Shown here in pieces: positions 50,841 through 60,181 of a stretch of DNA of 64,000 nt; position 1 is the stretch's first letter; the number at the start of each line of letters is the position of its first letter. The stretch comes from Atopsyche davidsoni (taxonomy: Eukaryota > Arthropoda > Insecta > Trichoptera > Hydrobiosidae). Position numbers and translations under genes: made by a program. The stretch lies in the NCBI GenBank assembly GCA_022113835.1, contig JAILWY010000025.1:1178001-1242000 (forward strand), written 5' to 3'. The notes under the pieces are model-generated. The model did no database searches. It was not told the origin of the DNA and worked only from the letters and a program-made list of their open reading frames with translations.

Positions 50841-51545
50841 TTTCTAGTGTTAATATAATAAGCCCGTAATGGGTAATAAATACGCATCTGATTGACTGAT
50901 CCATAACATAGATATAATACAACAAATGGCAGGTGGAAAGGTTTTAAAATTCGGCTTTCTAATTATTTACATCGATATCGTTGGACATTCTTTGACTGAG
51001 CTAAGGTTTTGTTTTGTTTGTTGAAAGGGAAAATGAATAAAATTTTAATGTTTTTAAATAAAAGTTCAACTATTTATATGCATAAAATAATATATTTTTA
51101 CTAAAATAATAAAACCTTAGTAGTATATTCAAGTCGGTGATTTGGTTTCCAAAGGACAATGTGTCCAGAGGGAGGGCTGAACTGAGGTTGCATCCATTTT
51201 GATATACATTATATATATTTTAAATATATTTATTAAAAAAAAACGCTACTTATTTATTTGGGGCAATAACCGATTATGTTTGCCTATTTTCCATTTATTT
51301 TAAGTGTTTTTAGGTAACTTTTTAAATTACAATTCAAAGATGAAACATCTAAATATTTATTGAACAATATTAACAAGGTCCAAATGGTGTCCAATCAAGC
51401 CAATATCTCCTCGGCTGTCATGGCTCAGTACGAGAGCGACGAAGGCTTTAGAACGCTAATCTTAAACAGTACAGTGTGATATTATAAAATTACTTAGTGT
51501 GAAAGCGATGGAACTGTCCAAAAATGAAATATTAAATCGATAGAT

Positions 51546-51771
51546 AAGGGTTTTCGGCTATATGAGACGCTGTGTCGAGGCTGTAGTGATCTTCTCCCAG
51601 TTCTCTTGTTTGCCATGTCACGGAATCGTAGAGCCTCATTTGCAGCCGAAGTCAATCTTCACTGGGGTGCAAGTTCCTTTATGTGACTGCACAAATGCTG
51701 GGAAGGCTTTGCTTGTGAGCACAGGATGGGAGTTCAAAAAAAACTAGCGACCGGTGGATGATTTTGAATCA
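51546..51771. repeat. GC-richer duplicated segment, possibly once coding
   Basis: About 225 bases recur inverted at 62,060-62,275 with few changes and are deleted from the block near 56,218. Plus strand is open (CVEAVVIFSQFSCLPCHGIV...). Minus strand has an ATG frame MRLYDSVTWQTRELGEDHYS followed by LDTASHIAENPYLSI. Neither peptide is recognised. Confidence 0.45.
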
Positions 51772-52205
51772 GAAGGAGTGCCTTGCCTGTCAGAACCTGG
51801 TTTATTATCAATGTTCTGGTATTTAGCCATATAATAAACCAAAAAAATATATCCTAACGGTTGCTTTTTAAATGGCAGATGAAAATAAATGGTTAAATTA
51901 TATATAATAGGTGAGATTCGAAACCACAACTCACACTCCATCTCATCGTTTTAAGGGTGGAATTTTTATCATAAATATATGCTTATTCAATTTAAATATA
52001 TACAAAACACACACACACACACACACATATATGTATATATATAAATATTTTTATTAGAAGTTATTTTATTTATGAATTCGCTGCGGGGAATTTGTATATT
52101 GGTTTATAAAATGTCCTAAAAATAATATTATCAGTAGGTTAATATATATATATATATATACTGTAAGTTTCAAAGCTCCTGATACACGATCCTGGCGGTT
52201 TCGCC

Positions 52206-53980
52206 TCAACAGGGTACCAGCTTCAGCATTTGTAAATTGTTACATAAGTACAAGAAACCCATAGGGCCCACTCCAATAGCCGTTGTTCCATTGTATCCTG
52301 TGATAATACGGGCAGTCGTGGATGGGGGATCGATGGCATATAGAGCCATGGTATTAAGTACGTAAATCGTGTTATATTTTGTATCCCGAATCATTGCAAT
52401 GGGTTTATCATGGCCAATTCCTGAAATCAAAATTAATCACACCTTTCAGTCATTAAAACATCCAGCCTTGGCATATCATGTTAAGTCGTTCAAACACGTT
52501 GAGACCGCAATGGAATTTAGTTTTATAATCATGATATTCATTACTTTAATGAGAAATAAATCATGCCACGGATACAATAGAAAAGAGAAACATAATATTG
52601 ATGCATAATATTAAAACAGAATAATAAACATGATAAGGTTATTAAAAGATACTGGATCTAAGTTTTACTATACTATAATCAACTGACTAATAACACCACT
52701 CATTAAGTATACAAGACCGCAAACTAAAAGACAGCAGGTTAAATCAATCAGAGACGATTGCGTTTAAGTCTGCTAATTTTACTGTTGCTAACAGATTTTT
52801 ATTCGCGTTCGTACCTCAATAAACAATATTACTGAGTTGTTTTTAATAATGTCTTAATGAACATCAAATATGCCTACGTTCTATCTTTGTTCATTTTATA
52901 TTTTAAAAAACTTTAGACATGTTGAATGCAAGTGGCTATGGGTTAATTAGATGCTTTGCATGGCATTGTAAAATAGTATTCAGACCACGGGGGTTGTGCT
53001 TTCAGTTGCTTTCGAGCACGAACATTTATTAATCCACCCCGGATACATAATTTAAGCAGTTCTGTAATCATACCTTCTATTTTTTCAATTTGTTTTGTTG
53101 ATGACCGAAAGATGCAGTACTCGTAGTCTATGGAGTTGTAGTAGTAGATGTCGTTTGAGTAAAATGTGAATTTTTCAATGCCTGGTGGTCCAGGAACTTG
53201 CTTCAATTCATCCCCGCGCACATTATAAAGACTCCCGCGAGACGTAGCAAATATCGAATCAGCTGAATTTTTTGCCATTCCATCAAAAGGTACTTCCTAT
53301 ATAATACAACGGAAATATTTATTTAACAGCATCTTTTCTGATATATCCCGTATTATTTATATTTATTTATTTATACATATATGCATTAATGGAAGTCCTT
53401 ACCGATGGTATGGACATATCAAGTTTATTATAGTCAAATTTTAGGAATCCTTTTGCATCCATTATGAGAATTACATTACTCGTCATCAACTCGACGTCAC
53501 TGCTTTCTGATAAGATTTCTTCAACAAATATTTACTGAATTATTTACAAAATATGAAGAAATAAATTGTTAGATTAAATTGAGCTCATTGTGCGTAAGTT
53601 AACCAAACAGCGGTTTTACTTATCTCTCACATACAAACATAAAATCACAAAATAAATATAAAAAACTTGAAATCTATGCGCTTTCCAACAAACCGCGAGG
53701 AAGCAAAAATATTAAGTGAAACATTAAAATTATTATTTTTTTTTTTTTATTTACCTGTTACTTCAATGTGGATATTTTTAACTGCTTGCTTTCTGTATAT
53801 TATATTTTTTGAATCCGTTCTTCTTATGTAGTATACGTAATATCCATCAACAAGTATCCGGCCGCGCACGTCCATGAAGCCCAGCAGGGAGGAGGAGTAC
53901 TTCCGGTCCGGTGAGAGCTCCTGGCAGTCCTGGGCGGCTGCGACCATCAGGCCGCACCACAAGAGCCAAGCTGCCTTCAT
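52206..53980 (-). CDS. Secreted beta-propeller-like protein, copy B (intact)
   Basis: Four coding exons: 53,980-53,755, 53,518-53,403, 53,296-53,074 and 52,420-52,206, with GT-AG borders and phases 1, 0, 1; joined length 780 nt, 259 residues. Signal peptide MKAAWLLWCGLMVAAA, then QDCQELSPDRKYSSS. It has the same blade-like units as copy A: GRILVDGYYVYYIRR, VILIMDAKGFLKFDYN, DSIFATSRGSLYNV with NDIYYYNSIDYEYCIF, and TAIGVGPMGFLYLCNN near the end (LVPC). Exon 1 is nearly identical to A while exons 2-4 differ strongly. Intron 4 carries an extra 245-base insertion (52,781-53,027). No AATAAA is seen in the short 3' stretch before the inverted-repeat arm begins near 52,140. It is the only family member in the spacer of the inverted repeat. 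Function as for A: inferred extracellular ligand binding. Confidence 0.8.
52781..53027. mobile_element. Insertion in intron 4 of copy B
   Basis: Copies C and D lack about 245 bases between CTGCTAATTTT and TTAATCCACCCCGG. The inserted piece has weakly inverted ends (CGTTCGTACC near the left, GAGCACGAAC near the right). It matches no repeat elsewhere in the window. Confidence 0.5.
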
Positions 53981-54062
53981 GCTGGCTCCTGAAAAAGCCA
54001 TGCACTGCAGTTATAGATATTTTAAATATAAAATAAAATTTAAAGCTTAAAAAATATATCAT

Positions 54063-54210
54063 ACTCAGTTTCTAGGAGAATTATTAAATAAGCGTTCGTA
54101 TATCTTCGTTGGCAGAATGTAAAGACATAATTAAACACTTTGATTTTTATATGTACTAAATATTTTGATAAGACGAAAATTAACAGGATGGTTATTATAT
54201 ATAAATATAT
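54063..54210 (-). promoter_or_regulatory. Promoter and noncoding first exon of copy B
   Basis: GATAAG (54,167-54,172 plus strand), start-region CATTCTGCCAACGAAGATAT, 5'UTR exon ending at 54,065 with donor CTGA|GTATGA, acceptor TTTTTCAG before 53,988. Close to the A version. Confidence 0.55.
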
Positions 54211-54237
54211 ATATAATATATATGTATATATATATAT

Positions 54238-54335
54238 ATATCACTTAGCATAAATTAATCCTGAATAGTTCATATATAAGTTGTTCATGGTTTTCTAAAG
54301 AGAAAATAGTATATTGGGTCCCCGGGTCCTTCTAT
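54238..54335 (+). repeat. Dispersed repeat family R, partial copy
   Basis: GCATAAATTAATCCTGAATA, AAGTTGTTCATGGTTTTCTA and GGGTCCCCGGGTCCTTCTA follow the family order. Confidence 0.6.
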
Positions 54336-54340
54336 ATGTG

Positions 54341-54373
<33 letters not shown>

Positions 54374-55779
54374 TGTTACAACTATTCTAAAACACTCATT
54401 ATAATAGCCTACACTCTACAGCAGTGCTTTTTAAAATTAAAATTGCAACATACACCATAGTAAATAACACCTATAAAAATATCTCAGTCTCCAAATAATA
54501 ATATTGATAAAAAAAATATTTTTTTTATTTTTAGTGTAGAATAATCAATTTTCAAATAAATATATATTTATTTATATATAAAACAAATCTTATATTTTAA
54601 ATATAGTAAAATACTTGATATATAGTATATATCTAAAAGAATTATTAAATAAACGTTCGTACATCTTCGATGACAGAATGCAAATACAGAATTAAATTTA
54701 CGCACGAATTTTATTAAAATTTATATGATTTGAACATTTTTTTAAACGATCAACGATTTTTTTTAAAATTATGAAATACAGAAGAGTTGGGATTTTTTAA
54801 ATGTTTTGGCAAAACCAGCATGCACACTTTGAAACAAGCAGAAAGGTTGGCGAAACCGGTCACCAATAAAAATTAATATGTGGAATACTCAGTCAAGAAT
54901 TTTTTATTTAGAATAAAATATTAAAATGAAATTCCACCAAATACTACATATATGTCAGAAATATTGAATTTCTTATAGTTCTTAGGGCTTGCAATACAGC
55001 GCGTGGCTATGTCATATAAGTTACAGATATTTTTTAAAGCGAAACCACTGAAGGGTCAAAGACCAGAAGAGTAATAAGAACCGAGGGCCAATCTGTCGCT
55101 TTGCTGAAAAAAACAATGAATAAAATTTATTAAATATGCATCTAACATGATGTTCAAAAAAACTTATACAAATTATTCTGACTTTCACACTCATTGACCT
55201 CAAGGAAGACGATCAAAAATATATGAAAATAATAACTTAACTTCATTTTAAACCACCGATAAACAGGTGAAGGAAGAAAAACATAAAGTTATGGTGTGTG
55301 CATATAATCCTACAACCCTTTACTTTTTTATCATAAAAATATATTATTTCTTAAAAATTATTCATAGATATTAACTAATTCATAAATGAAATCAAATACA
55401 GCTCGTTGTATTTTATTGATTTATGTCACTAATGGGTCAATTCGACACTTCAAAGACACTTGGATATGAAATTTATCATAAAAACGTGTTTTATGGTGTT
55501 AAACTTAATATCGCACAAAACTCTAAAGAAACCAAAGATCAAATTTAGACACCATTAAACTAAACACCCAAATAATGGCGTCAATACAATGATTTTATTC
55601 TGATCGGGGATAAATACCAACTTTTCACACAATCAGTAATGTAAAATACAATAATTATTTTTTAGGAAACCTCCTGTAAATTCGAGATAAGATAAAGTAT
55701 TTCCTTAAATTTTTAATCTATCAGTAGTCACGTTCATATATGCGTGTGTGATTATATCTAATCATTTTAGGACATGATT
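54336..55779. other. Spacer upstream of B, mostly noncoding
   Basis: Holds the stray first exon at 54,636, a single fold-back arm (GCGAAACCGGTCACCAATAA at 54,831-54,850) and, from about 55,500, flank sequence shared with 41,960 and 61,490 (ACACCATTA, ATGGCGTCAATACAA). No gene recognised. Confidence 0.5.
54636..54681 (-). pseudogene. Orphan first exon / promoter of the gene family
   Basis: GCATTCTGTCATCGAAGATG followed by TACGAACGTTTATTTAATAA matches the noncoding first exons of A-D. The donor GTAT position is altered (TAGATATATACTA) and no coding exons follow before B's own first exon at 54,065. It may be a relic of a lost copy or an alternative upstream first exon for B. Confidence 0.6.
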
Positions 55780-55919
55780 ATGCTCCTACTGATAGTATTA
55801 TTTTTAGAACATTTTATCTTATCGTCATTTACTTGAATTCGAAACCAATATACCAGTTCCCTGCAGCGAATACATAAATAAAATAATTTCTAATAAAAAT
55901 ATTTATATATATACATATA

Positions 55920-55950
<31 letters not shown>

Positions 55951-56972
55951 ATTTTGTATATATTTAAATTGAATAACCATGTATTTATGATAAAGATTCC
56001 ACCCCCAAAAACGATGAGATGGAGTGTGAGTTGTGGTTTCGAATCTCACCTATTATGTATAATTTAACTATTTATTTTCATCTGCCATTTAAGAAGCAAC
56101 CGTTAGGATATATTTTTTTGGTTTATTCTATGGCTAAATACCATAACATTGATAATAAACATGGTTCTGATAGGCAAGGCGCTGATTCTGATTCAAAATC
56201 ATCCACCGGCCGCTAGTTTTTTTTTCTCGTATAGCCGAAAAGCCTTATCTATCGATTTATTTATTGCATTTTTGGACAGTTCTATCGCTTTCACACTAAG
56301 TAATTTTATAATATCACACTGTACTGTTTAAGATTAAAGTTCTAAAGCCTTCGTCGCTCTCGTACTGAGCCATGACAGCCGAGGAGATATTGGCTTGATT
56401 GGACACCATTTGGACCTTGTTAATATTGTTCAATAAATATTTAGATGTTTCATCTTTGAATTTTAATTTACAAAGTTACTTAAAAACACTTAAAATAAAT
56501 GGAAAACAGGCAAACATAATCGGTTATTGCCGCAAATAAATAAGTAACGTTTTTTTTAAATAAATATATTTAAAATATATATAAGTATATCAAAATGGAT
56601 GCAACCTCAGTTCAGCCCTCCCTCTGGACACATTGTCCTTTGGAAACCAAATCACCGACTTGAATATACTACTAAGGTTTTATTATTTTAGTAAAAATAT
56701 ATTATTTTATGCATATAAGTAGTAGAACTTTTATTAAAAAACATTAAAATTTTATTCATTTTTCCCTTTCTACAAACAAAACAAAACCTTAGCTCAGTCA
56801 AAGAATGTCCAACAATATCGATGTAAATAATTAGAAAGCCAAATTTTAAAACCTTTACACCTGCCATTTGTTGTATTCTTTGAGATTTGAATGCCAAAGG
56901 CTCATTTCGGCATATATTTAAAAGCCTCATAAATGTCTTGAACACACAGATATTTTAAATAAATAGTTTTAA

Positions 56973-57034
<62 letters not shown>

Positions 57035-57502
57035 TTCCACCCATGAGATCAGGCATCTGTCTTCTGCGCTTCACAGTGGACATCTTCAGCTTTTAAATAT
57101 TTGCCAAACACGTGGATAAATTTTCAAATTTGATTTAAAGTATTAAAAATATTTATGAGTTACCTTTTTCCTTGGTATAATTGGCTGTTGCTCATAGCAT
57201 ATCTAACTGTGTAGATCATATGAACGGATGTAAGTGTGAGTATTTAAATATAATAAAATACTTGAGTGATTTTTCCGCATGTCATTTTTTGATTGGTGAC
57301 CGGTTTCACAAACTGAGTGAGAATTCATATATATCTCCTTTAATGAAAATATTTGATTCAGTTTTTTTATGAAGTTTTAATTTTTAAACATTATCATTAC
57401 AGCAAAGATGTCCCACAAAGCCTTTACCGTAACGTGGTAACTCAGCTAAAGATGTGGGAATTTTATAAGCTTGGTGAATAATTTAAAAATGTAAACAAGG
57501 TT

Positions 57503-57690
57503 ATAATGATAAAAGTACCTTTGTACTTTGCCTTCACTTTGAGTTTATTAAATTTTAGCATTAACTATAACTACACTCAGTTAAGTTAGGCATCTGATGA
57601 TGACCTAGTCTATTTGGTCGAAACTAGTAATGCAAAAAATTTAATAAACTCAAAGTGAAGACAAAATACAAAGGTACTTTTATCATTATA
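57503..57690. repeat. Fold-back repeat with about 60-base arms
   Basis: TAAAAGTACCTTTGTACTTT and the following CACTTTGAGTTTATTAAATT (57,503-57,556) are inverted at 57,637-57,690. The loop holds the hammerhead-like core. In the left arm of the large palindrome (48,000-48,075) only one arm of this fold-back is left. Confidence 0.8.
57590..57633 (+). ncRNA. Hammerhead-ribozyme-like motif (candidate)
   Basis: In order: GCAT, CTGATGA (57,594-57,600), stem II GACC...GGTC (57,602-57,605 / 57,616-57,619), GAAA (57,620-57,623), a tiny stem III AC-TA-GT, the H17 position A (57,629), then ATGC pairing with the first GCAT as stem I. Two-base-pair stems III are known in newt satellite and Penelope-like retroelement hammerheads. 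The extra T between CTGATGA and stem II departs from the consensus, so activity is doubtful. Confidence 0.4.
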
Positions 57691-58030
57691 ATAATGGATC
57701 TTCACCAATCAAATGCCTTGTCCCTCAACAAGAGTAAACTAGGTTTTTTTAAAACAATTTAATTAGTGTTATGATAGCTTTCGGACCTAGGAAAGATTTA
57801 CATATGTGCAATTTACAGCAAGATAAAACACAATTTTATAACTGGATGATGAAAATTCATTTAATATATTTAATAATAGTCGTTGTTACAATAATAAAAT
57901 ATAACAGGTTATTAAATTAAATGAAAAACGCTATTTCATTCTAAGATATGACACTTTTTATTGGCATAAAAAAACCATATATTATACATAATATTCAAAG
58001 GTCGTGATTCACGGACCTGGCGGCTTTGTC
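57691..58030. other. 3' flank of copy D
   Basis: Contains the 3'UTR and AATAAA of D on the minus strand (57,957-57,962). The remainder is AT-rich, with no gene. Confidence 0.6.
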
Positions 58031-58981
58031 TTAACAGGGTGTCAACTTCTGCAAATGGTATTTGTTGCATAAGTACAAGGAACCTTTGGAGTCCACGCCC
58101 ATAGCAGTTGCTCCAGTGAATCCTGAGATAACACGAGCAGTATTGAACGGGGGATCGATGGCATACAGATCCTCAGAATTAAGAACGTAAATCGTATTAT
58201 ATTTTGGATCCTGAATCATTACAATAGGTCCATAATCGTCAATTCCTGAAATCATAAAAAAAACCTTTCAGTCATTGAAACCTCCCGCCTTGGTATTTAC
58301 ATTAATTCATTAAAACATTTTGAAACCGCAAAGGAACCTATTTTGTATAATCATGATAGTCATTATTTTAAATAAGAATTAAATCATGACATGGACACTT
58401 CATGAGAGAGAAACATTATATTAAAACATAAAAATACAACTTAATGATAATCATTATTAGCTTAATTCAAAGAAAACGGATCAGTTCTGATTTTTGTAAT
58501 GTAATAAATTGAGGTATATAATTGTCAACTGACTAATAACACCACTCATTGAGTACACAAGACCGCAAACTAAAATACAGCAGGTTATATCAACGAGAGA
58601 CAATTGCGTTTGACTCTGCTAATTTTCTTGTTAATCCACCCCGGATACATAATTTAAGCATTTCTGTATTCATACCTTTTATTTTTTCAATTTCTTTTGT
58701 TAATGACCCATAAATGCAGTACTCGTTATTTATAGAGTTGTAGTAGTAGATGTCGTTGGTATTGACGTCAAATGTGAATTTTCCAATGCCTGGTGGTCCA
58801 GTAACTTGCTTTAATTCACTCTTGTCCACATGATATAGACTCCCGCGTGACGTAGCAAATATCGATCCAGATGAATTTATTGCCATTGCATCAAAAGGGA
58901 TGTCCTACATAGTACAACAGAAATATTTATTTAACAACATCTCTTATTGATATATCTCGTTTTATATTTATACATTTAAAC

Positions 58982-59023
<42 letters not shown>

Positions 59024-59647
59024 CATATAAAAAATATATATCTATATATATAGATGGAATTCCTTACCGATGGTATGGATAAGGTAATCCTATTGTCAGA
59101 AAATTTCTGGAATCCTTTTGAATCAATTATAATAAGGCAAGTGATATTAATCACCATCAGGTCACTGATATCAGATAAGATATCTCCTACAAATTTTTTT
59201 TTTTATTATTTACAAAATATGGGAACGTAATATATCAGATAGATAACATGCGTTTGTTATGCGTATAATAACAAAACAGCGCTTTTATGTATCTCTAATA
59301 CTACATCCACAACATATAAACAGAAAAACCACAAAGTAAATAAATTTTTCATTCCGTTTTATACCTAAAAGTTATATATGCACTTTCCAACAAACTGCAA
59401 GGAAGCTTCAGGATTGAGAGTAACATTAAAATGTAAAAATTGAATTTATTGATTACTTTTTATTTCCCTGTGTGAATCAATACGAGTCTCATAGAAGTAA
59501 AGTTTATTTTTGAAATCCATCCTTCTCATGTAGTATATGTTATCATGAGAATCAACGAGTATCCGGCCATGCACCTCCATGAAGCCCAGCAGGGAGGAGG
59601 AGTACTTCCGGCCCGGCGAGAGCTCCAGGTAGTCTTCATATTGGCTC
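58031..59647 (-). pseudogene. Propeller-like gene copy D, signal peptide deleted
   Basis: Exons 59,647-59,457, 59,183-59,068, 58,904-58,676 and 58,245-58,031 keep usable splice sites and phases, and the normal ending (LQKLTPC, TAA) and polyA signal remain. Exon 1 has the same 46-base deletion as copy C, so the ATGAAG start is out of frame and the signal peptide and first cysteine are gone; the family frame (YLELSPGRKYSSSLLGF) stays open. The exon 1 donor is weakened to AAAAA|GTAATC. Blade-like units persist: GSIFATSRGSLYHV, NDIYYYNSINNEYCIY, TAMGVDSKGSLYLCNK. Open frames without a start suggest either recent death or an unknown upstream coding start. Exons differ from C much more than the introns do. 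Confidence 0.7.
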
Positions 59648-59723
59648 CTGAAAAAGGCAAGCACAGCTACTAAATAATATATATTAAATTAAAAATAAAA
59701 TTAAAAACTTAATATTAACTAAT

Positions 59724-59850
59724 ACTTAGTATCTAGTCATATTATTAAATAAACGTTCGTACATCTTCGCTGACAGAATGAAGAGATAGTATTGATTACT
59801 TTTATTATAAACTGAATATTTTGATAAGACTTGAATTTACAGGGTGGTTA
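59724..59850 (-). promoter_or_regulatory. Promoter and noncoding first exon of copy D
   Basis: GATAAG (59,823-59,828 plus strand), start-region CATTCTGTCAGCGAAGATGT, 5'UTR exon ending at 59,726 with donor ACTAA|GTATT. Nearly the same as the C version. Confidence 0.5.
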
Positions 59851-59882
59851 ATAATTAAGTATATGTATTATATATATTATTA

Positions 59883-60061
59883 CTTATATGATTAGGCACA
59901 TTAGTTCATACATAAAAGATGATTTAAAGAAACTCTCAGAAATCATCATCAAATCATCTTCTATGTATGAACTAATGTGCCTAATCATATTAGTAATAAT
60001 ATAATAAACCCGTAATGGGTAATAAATACGCATCTGATTGACGTCCAATCCAAAAAAATAA

Positions 60062-60062
<1 letters not shown>
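59883..60062 (+). mobile_element. Fold-back SINE-like element, minimal form
   Basis: GATTAGGCACATTAGTTCAT with AAAGATGATTTAAAGAAACT (59,890-59,935) is inverted at 59,950-59,999, with only a few bases between, followed by the family tail AATGGGTAATAAATACGCAT and an A-run. The tRNA-like head is absent. Target duplications cannot be read because a (TA)n run (60,065-60,137) abuts the end. Confidence 0.75.

Positions 60063-60064
<2 letters not shown>

Positions 60065-60137
<73 letters not shown>
60065..60137. repeat. (TA)n microsatellite
   Basis: Pure TA for about 73 bases. Confidence 0.95.
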
Positions 60138-60139
<2 letters not shown>

Positions 60140-60181
60140 ATAAATGTTTATATGTAATTTATATAAACATTTATATATATA

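Larger units (their letters stand above)
48983..50847 (+). mobile_element. Helitron with both ends, 1,865 bp
   Basis: The 5' end TCTATCTAATATATATAATA follows host A (48,982). The 3' end is CTAG (50,844-50,847) followed by host T, and 10 bases upstream of it is the hairpin CGTCAT-TCT-ATGACG (50,819-50,833). These are the textbook Helitron features (5'-TC, 3' hairpin plus CTRR, insertion between A and T). Inside are a fold-back repeat (49,530-50,030) and a truncated Rep N-terminal region (50,352-50,840). No helicase remains, so it is non-autonomous. Confidence 0.85.
48646..50927. mobile_element. 2.26-kb composite insertion with 12-bp target duplication
   Basis: AATACAACAAAT at 48,646-48,657 is repeated at 50,916-50,927, and the uninterrupted sequence is seen on the right arm near 56,873. 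The left end is the SINE-like family in minus orientation (TTACTAATATGATTAGGCAC); the right end is the plus-oriented family tail (AATGGGTAATAAATACGCAT). A Helitron fills the middle. The architecture mirrors the short fold-back copies at 22,032 and 59,883, so the Helitron probably inserted into a fold-back element. Confidence 0.8.
46217..52140. repeat. Left arm of a large inverted repeat
   Basis: This arm, from the C promoter through C and its downstream flank to about 52,140, is the inverted counterpart of 55,780-59,850. Markers in matching order: promoter/first exon, exons, a downstream flank with one mismatch in about 370 bases (48,170-48,545 against 57,029-57,405), the words around 51,130-51,215, GAGATGGAGTGTGAGTTGTG (about 51,926-51,945), and (CA)n at 52,007 against (TG)n at 55,924. 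The left arm also carries a 2.26-kb insertion absent from the right arm. Confidence 0.85.
55780..59850. repeat. Right arm of the large inverted repeat
   Basis: The inverted partner of 46,217-52,140. It carries copy D, its downstream flank, and the (TG)n at 55,924-55,951 that mirrors (CA)n at 52,007-52,027. A (TA)n run sits at 56,976-57,030. Confidence 0.85.

Noticed and set aside
51744..56216. Two similar 65-codon frames (51,744-51,941 minus; 56,019-56,216 plus)
   Set aside because: Arm duplicates again; frames end in repeat sequence, and a third copy near 61,900 is not open.
48201..57372. Two identical 63-codon frames (48,201-48,392 minus; 57,181-57,372 plus)
   Set aside because: They are identical because the palindrome arms are nearly identical there; the frame crosses a dispersed fold-back arm and shows no domain.
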